From: Deltaproteobacteria bacterium
GTDB lineage: Bacteria > Desulfobacterota > Desulfuromonadia > Desulfuromonadales > Geopsychrobacteraceae
DNA length: 64,000 nt
Reading direction: 5' to 3'
Assembly: GCA_024280335.1 (NCBI GenBank)
Contig: JAJRQI010000061.1
Span: 98,465 to 162,464 of the forward strand
Every line of letters starts with the position of its first letter. Positions within the stretch are counted from its first letter, which is position 1. The notes beneath the pieces are model-generated. The model was given only the letters and a program-made list of their open reading frames with translations, did no database searches and had not been told where the DNA came from. Made by a program: the position numbers and the translations under genes. Below are positions 59,584 to 64,000 of this stretch, in pieces.

Positions 59584-62500
59584 ATGTTGAAAAATAAAAA
59601 ATTGTCGATCCTGTTGTCCGCAGTGCTTATCGGTCTGCTCTTTGGCTTTCCGGCCTGGGGAGTGGTGGATATTTCGAACCTGCCGTTGGATGCGCAGACA
59701 AAAGCGGCTCCTGCCAATATCATGTTTGTGCTGGATGATTCAGGGAGTATGGACTGGGAATTTATGACCGAGGAGTCGAGCGGACTGTTCAACGGGGAAT
59801 ACTATGTGTTCGATAATCCGGGCGACAATTTATATTCCAGTTCTAATATCCTGGATGATACCAAGCGTTTGATGTGGCAATCGCAGTGGTCGGATTATAA
59901 CAAGATGTATTATAACCCCGGCAACACCTATGAACCCTGGCCGACGCTGCCTGCCGCTGATCCGGATAACCCCCGCTCACATCCGAATATCTCTGCAAAC
60001 ACCTTCAATCTCAGTACTCTCTATCTGCAGGTGTCTTCTGCGCCTGCTATTATCGTCGATAACAAGGATGCCGGTTTTTCGATTATATCCGGTAATTGGT
60101 ACGAATCGGGAGCATCTCCTGAATATAACAATAGTTCCTACTATTCGGGCAGTGCTGGCGCGACAGCGCGCTGGACATTGAATGTCGGTACTGCCGGTGA
60201 TTATCAGGTCTGGATGTGGTGGACTTCGAAGAGCGGCTGGAGCCGGGATTCAAATGCGCGCTATCGAGTCAGTCACGCGGCCGGAACGACCGATTACTAT
60301 CGCAATCTGACGGTTGATTACGGCAAATGGAATCTGCTCGGCAGCCATACGTTCAACGCAGGGACGACGACCGTCGAGCTGTTGAGAGGCAACAGCAACA
60401 CTGCTGCCGATGCGGTTAAACTTGTTGATGTCAACAGTACTGTTATCGATATCCCGCGGGCCCATTATTACGTCTATTCCAAGACGGGAAGTAAACCCTA
60501 CCTGGTGACGATTGATGCTGGCAGTCTGCAATATTACGCAGTTTCAACCTCCGGAACCGGCAGCACCGAAAAGGTCGAAGGTTTGACGTTGGAGGCAGCT
60601 CCTCCGGCTGATGTTGTCACCGGCAGAAGCTATGCGGCGGAACGGCAGAATTTTGCCAACTGGTATTCCTTTTTTCGCCGTCGTGAATTAACCGCCACTG
60701 CGGCAGTTTCCAATGTTATTGCCAATATGAAGGGCGTACAGATCGGCATCTCTTCGATTAATGACCGAATAAATCAAGTTGTTAAGAAGATCAAGGTGGA
60801 GGGTGTTGATGAAACCTCCGCCCTCCTTTCCAGCCTTTACAGTCTGGTCCTTTATGCCAATGGTACTCCGCTAAGGAGAGGCTTGCAGGATGTCGGTCAA
60901 TATTATCACCAGAATGATGGTAATACCGGCGGCATCGGGAACAGCCCTTATTGGTCTGCAGCGCTGGGTGGTGAGTGTCAGCAGTCTTTTGCTATTTTGA
61001 TGACCGATGGCTATTGGAATGGTTCTTACCCAGGGGTCGGTAATGCTGACGGCGATAACGGGGTACCTTTTGCCGATAGTTATTCCGAAACCTTGGCCGA
61101 TGTTGCCATGTATTATTGGGAAAATGACCTCTCCTCCGGGCTGGCGGACCTGGTGCCGACATCCTTGGTCGATCCTTCTTCCAAACAGCATATGGTCACC
61201 TACGGCATCTCCTTCGGGGTCAAAGGAACCCTGAACCCGGATGACTATAACCTGACCTCACCTCCATACCCTACATGGCCAAATCCTACCAGTGGCAATG
61301 CTCAGAAAATTGATGATCTGTATCACGCCTCTGTTGATGGCCATGGGGTTTTCGTGAACGCCGGAAATCCGAATGAACTGGTCGACGCATTGCTGGCGAT
61401 CATGCAGAATATTGAGGATCGGATCGGTTCCGCGTCTTCGGTCTCTGTCAACGGCGATGAATTGTATAAAAAGATTGATGATGACACCTTCATGTACCAA
61501 TCAAGCTATGCCAGCAGCGACTGGACCGGTGATGTTCGCGCCTTTAAGGTTGACCCCAAGACCGGTGCAATCAATATGGACACTCCTCTGTGGCGCGCTT
61601 CTGAAGTATGGGACGGCATGGATTGGGGAAACCGGAAAATTGTCACTTATAATGGAACTTCCGGTATCCCGTTCAAGGTTCCCGATCTGACCACTACTGC
61701 GCAGCTGGCTTTGCTGGATGCTGACCCTTTAGTCGCCTCGGATATTTTGGACTATATCCGTGGAGATCAAAGCAAAGAGAGTAGCTTGGGTGGAGTTTAC
61801 CGGGATCGCACCAGTTTACTGGGTGATATTGTTCATTCTTCACCGGTTTATCATGAAGGTGTCCTGTATACGGGCAGTAATGACGGCATGTTGCATGCCT
61901 TGACCGCAGATGGAATCAATGCCGGTAAAGAGCTTTTCTCTTATATCCCGAGCCAAGTCATTCAGAACCTGTCACTGTTAACCGATCCCGCTTATGCGCA
62001 TCGCTATTACGTTGATTTAACCGCTACGGTTGCGGGTCCTCTGCCGATCGGTGCTACCAAAAAGACCATCTTGGTCGGCGGCCTCGGTGCCGGCGGAATC
62101 GGTTATTATGCCTTGGATGTGACGATGGATACTTATTATACTAAGGACGTTGTAGGTACGGAAACGACATTGGCCGACAGAGTCTTGTGGGAATTCCCCA
62201 ACGCTTCAACTGCTGCCGCAGATTTGGCGGATATCGGCTATTCATTTTCAGAAGTACTGATTGTTAAGACCAACGATACTTCGAACCCGTGGGTGGTTCT
62301 GTTCGGCAATGGTTACAACAGCACAAATGGTAAATCAGTTCTGTTTGCTCTCGATCCTGCCACCGGGGCGGTGCTGAAGAAATTCGTACTTGGTGCTGGA
62401 CCCTCGAATGGGTTGGCGACTCCCGCAGTGACGGACGTTCAGGGGGATGGAAAGGCCGATTATGTCTATGCCGGGGATCTTAACGGCGACCTCTGGAAAA

Positions 62501-63399
62501 TCAATTTAACGGGTAATTTGGCCGATTGGGCCGTCTCTTTTGAAACCGGCGGTCTGCCTGCTCCGCTGTTTCATGCCTCTGGCCCAGGTGGAAGTGTTCA
62601 GCCGATCACCGCAAAACCTGATGTTATGTATCATCCCCAAAAACATGGCTATATGGCGCTGTTTGGAACCGGCAAATTTTTGGGTACCAGCGATTTTATC
62701 GATAAGAGTGTCCAGACGGTTTACGGAGTTTGGGATTATGGCGATGATGAAGATAAGAGTGAGTTTATAGGAGAATTTGACCATGACAATAATCGGTTAA
62801 CGAATCAGCCCAGCCGTGTCTCTTTGCTGGAACAGACACAAATCGATTACCGTTCTTACACGGCGGCGGGTTTTACTCAATGGTTAAGGACCCTCAGTGA
62901 CAATTCGATCACTTGGTTGACAAAAGCTGATACCGACTCACCTTTCCCCAATCCATCGGCGGATGATGCGAATAATGCTGGTTGGTTTTTCGACTTGCCG
63001 AACTTGGGCGAACGGGTTGTCAGTCGCATGTTGATCAGGGATAAACGTGCGATTTATATTTCATTTACACCCAAAGAATCCCCTTGCAGCCCTGGTGGTT
63101 ATTCGATACTGCATGAAGTGAATGCCGAAACCGGCGGCCGTATCCTTGTCCCGGTTTTCGATATCAATCAAAGTGGTGGTGTTGATGGTCAAGATGTGAT
63201 TGAGATCGATGATCCCAATGGCCCCGGGAAGATCAAAGTGGTGCCGACGGGGGTTCAGCGTGATGGCCGTCTGCAGATCCCGGCTATTTTGAAACTTGGT
63301 GATGAGGAGATTAAATATATGAGCTCTTCTTCCGGGACAATTGAGATGGTAAGAGAGAAGGGTGTACGGCTTGGCGTCAGCACCTGGCAGGAATTCTAG
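59584..63399 (+). CDS. pilY1: Type IV pilus tip adhesin PilY1 with golvesin-like insert
   Basis: A 1271-residue exported protein. Signal peptide to about residue 26. A von Willebrand A domain starts at IMFVLDDSGSMDWEF (MIDAS DxSGS). An inserted module at about 157-283 (IIVDNKDAGFSIISGNWYES ... RYRVSHAAGTTD) resembles golvesin-type domains. The vWA domain resumes with SVNIANMKGVQIGISS. The C-terminal half is a PilC-type beta-propeller (YRDRTSLLGDIVHSSPVYHE, VLYTGSNDGMLHAL, LNGDLWKINLTG), with an EF-hand-like loop DINQSGGVDGQD near 1193. PilY1 caps the pilus and controls adhesion and retraction. GGAGG precedes the ATG by 6 nt. Confidence 0.92.
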   Translation: MLKNKKLSILLSAVLIGLLFGFPAWGVVDISNLPLDAQTKAAPANIMFVLDDSGSMDWEFMTEESSGLFNGEYYVFDNPGDNLYSSSNILDDTKRLMWQSQWSDYNKMYYNPGNTYEPWPTLPAADPDNPRSHPNISANTFNLSTLYLQVSSAPAIIVDNKDAGFSIISGNWYESGASPEYNNSSYYSGSAGATARWTLNVGTAGDYQVWMWWTSKSGWSRDSNARYRVSHAAGTTDYYRNLTVDYGKWNLLGSHTFNAGTTTVELLRGNSNTAADAVKLVDVNSTVIDIPRAHYYVYSKTGSKPYLVTIDAGSLQYYAVSTSGTGSTEKVEGLTLEAAPPADVVTGRSYAAERQNFANWYSFFRRRELTATAAVSNVIANMKGVQIGISSINDRINQVVKKIKVEGVDETSALLSSLYSLVLYANGTPLRRGLQDVGQYYHQNDGNTGGIGNSPYWSAALGGECQQSFAILMTDGYWNGSYPGVGNADGDNGVPFADSYSETLADVAMYYWENDLSSGLADLVPTSLVDPSSKQHMVTYGISFGVKGTLNPDDYNLTSPPYPTWPNPTSGNAQKIDDLYHASVDGHGVFVNAGNPNELVDALLAIMQNIEDRIGSASSVSVNGDELYKKIDDDTFMYQSSYASSDWTGDVRAFKVDPKTGAINMDTPLWRASEVWDGMDWGNRKIVTYNGTSGIPFKVPDLTTTAQLALLDADPLVASDILDYIRGDQSKESSLGGVYRDRTSLLGDIVHSSPVYHEGVLYTGSNDGMLHALTADGINAGKELFSYIPSQVIQNLSLLTDPAYAHRYYVDLTATVAGPLPIGATKKTILVGGLGAGGIGYYALDVTMDTYYTKDVVGTETTLADRVLWEFPNASTAAADLADIGYSFSEVLIVKTNDTSNPWVVLFGNGYNSTNGKSVLFALDPATGAVLKKFVLGAGPSNGLATPAVTDVQGDGKADYVYAGDLNGDLWKINLTGNLADWAVSFETGGLPAPLFHASGPGGSVQPITAKPDVMYHPQKHGYMALFGTGKFLGTSDFIDKSVQTVYGVWDYGDDEDKSEFIGEFDHDNNRLTNQPSRVSLLEQTQIDYRSYTAAGFTQWLRTLSDNSITWLTKADTDSPFPNPSADDANNAGWFFDLPNLGERVVSRMLIRDKRAIYISFTPKESPCSPGGYSILHEVNAETGGRILVPVFDINQSGGVDGQDVIEIDDPNGPGKIKVVPTGVQRDGRLQIPAILKLGDEEIKYMSSSSGTIEMVREKGVRLGVSTWQEF

Positions 63400-63468
63400 C
63401 TTGCCCCTTTTAAACTTGCTGCTTTTTACTCTTTCTTGTCGCTACAAACGACCTTCTGGAGGTTGGTA

Positions 63469-63828
63469 ATGAAAAATAAAAACTATTTCAGCTTGCTCGT
63501 TCTGGTGATTGCTTTACTCGGCAGTTGTTGGCTTGTTCCCAACGCAATCGCGAAAATTATCCATACAGAAGAAGGTGTCATCATCACCCATTATCCGGAC
63601 ACCTTTGATAAAATCGGTATTTTGGACAGCATTGATAAAAATGGAGTTGTTATCGATGATATGTTTCTTCCGTTTTCTGAAGATGCCAGATTTATGCTTC
63701 CTCGTCGTGAATATGCTGCAATCAGGCATTTTAAAAAAGGGCAGAAGGTTGGTTTGCTGATCGGTGAAGATCAAAAAGTTGCACTGCTTTGCTTGTTTTA
63801 TAATCAACCAGGCCATAGATCACGATGA
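63469..63828 (+). CDS. Small exported protein after pilY1, unknown function
   Basis: A 119-residue protein with a signal peptide (MKNKNYFSLLVLVIALLGSC, then WLVPNAIAK). The mature part has an SH3-like pattern: KIIHTEEGVIITHYPDTFDK, IGILDSIDKNGVVIDDMF and KKGQKVGLLIGEDQKVALL. GGAGG precedes the ATG by 6 nt. Placed directly after pilY1 on the same strand, it may serve pilus assembly, but nothing in the sequence proves it. An earlier in-frame ATG at 63436 lacks a binding site. Confidence 0.75.
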   Translation: MKNKNYFSLLVLVIALLGSCWLVPNAIAKIIHTEEGVIITHYPDTFDKIGILDSIDKNGVVIDDMFLPFSEDARFMLPRREYAAIRHFKKGQKVGLLIGEDQKVALLCLFYNQPGHRSR

Positions 63829-63865
63829 TTTAAATTTCGATGTTGCAGATTGTTTGCCAGGCTCG

Positions 63866-64000
63866 TCAGCAGAATCTGTGGAAATACTCAGGTTCCGGTA
63901 ACTTGCCAAGTTCGTGATATAAGGCGATTTGTAAGCATTTTAGGGTTCTGAAGCCGTAGGCTTTTCTCATAGTGAGTTTTGCCTTGAGGTTCATGCCCTC
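63866..64000 (-). CDS. Transposase 3' end (ISL3-like), cut by the window
   Basis: The minus strand reads 44 residues and a stop, GMNLKAKLTMRKAYGFRTLK followed by an ending LPEPEYFHRFC. The AKLTMRKAYGFRT block and PEPxxxHRFC end are typical of the C-terminus of ISL3/IS204-type DDE transposases. The rest is outside the window, so it cannot be told whether the element is intact. No inverted repeat is seen in the 63829-63865 stretch. Confidence 0.7.
   Translation of the reverse strand, partial: EGMNLKAKLTMRKAYGFRTLKCLQIALYHELGKLPEPEYFHRFC

Overview
The window looks like chromosomal DNA of a Desulfuromonadales/Geobacter-type anaerobe. This rests on gene content: a five-subunit NAD-linked Hox [NiFe] hydrogenase, desulfoferrodoxin, monomeric isocitrate dehydrogenase next to malate dehydrogenase and a four-subunit 2-oxoglutarate:ferredoxin oxidoreductase, aconitase B, a Desulfovibrio-like ferredoxin, GGDEF signalling and a type IV minor-pilin/PilY1 cluster. 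Species cannot be fixed from the sequence alone. No tRNA, rRNA operon, CRISPR array or prophage was seen.

Layout. 1-1.6 kb: end of a TraB-like gene, a palindromic element, a probable 6S RNA with promoter and terminator, a short transposon-like insertion, desulfoferrodoxin, and a tiny membrane-peptide gene. 1.6-7.1 kb: hoxEFUYH plus maturation protease (minus strand). 7.2-12 kb: a two-gene biotin-dependent acyl-CoA carboxylase. 12.5-17.4 kb: XRE-cupin regulator, a REP-associated transposase with its repeats and debris, HigBA, and a YgiQ-type radical SAM gene broken by an in-frame TAG. 17.5-31.7 kb: housekeeping and hypothetical genes (ilvA, DHOD-like, pepN, CcdAB, fbp and others). 31.9-40.3 kb: comEC, a REC-GGDEF protein, hisS, aspS and a lipoprotein. 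40.5-51 kb: oxidative TCA block icd, mdh, korDABC, an FKBP isomerase and acnB. 51.4-55.2 kb: outer-membrane barrel, YceH-DedA-HD operon, lipoprotein, ferredoxin. 55.3-63.8 kb: sensor kinase and pilin cluster fimT/U-pilW-pilV-pilX-pilY1 plus a small exported protein. The last 135 bases are the 3' end of a transposase.

How it works together. The TCA genes supply NADPH (Icd), NADH (Mdh) and reduced ferredoxin (Kor); Hox can exchange NAD(H) electrons with H2; desulfoferrodoxin handles superoxide. icd and mdh carry an identical 15-bp palindrome (TGTATACTGTATACA) over their promoters, acnB has a 13/15 match and kor a half-site, which suggests one regulator controlling the cycle.

The most striking non-coding signal is a set of short non-coding transposon-like elements. 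One family of about 140 bp has GTAAC...GTTAC ends and exact 8-bp target duplications at three sites, the signature of IS66-type transposition. A second type sits in the aspS promoter and has duplicated its -10 box. A third (about 167 bp, TIR CTAGGAGGCTGTCCGAG) occurs twice, once directly against the acnB promoter. I see no convincing new multi-gene defence or biosynthetic system; the best novelty candidates are the shared TCA operator, the element families, a self-contained 26-residue peptide gene, the interrupted ygiQ, the PilY1 with an inserted golvesin-like domain, and the oversized biotin carboxylase.
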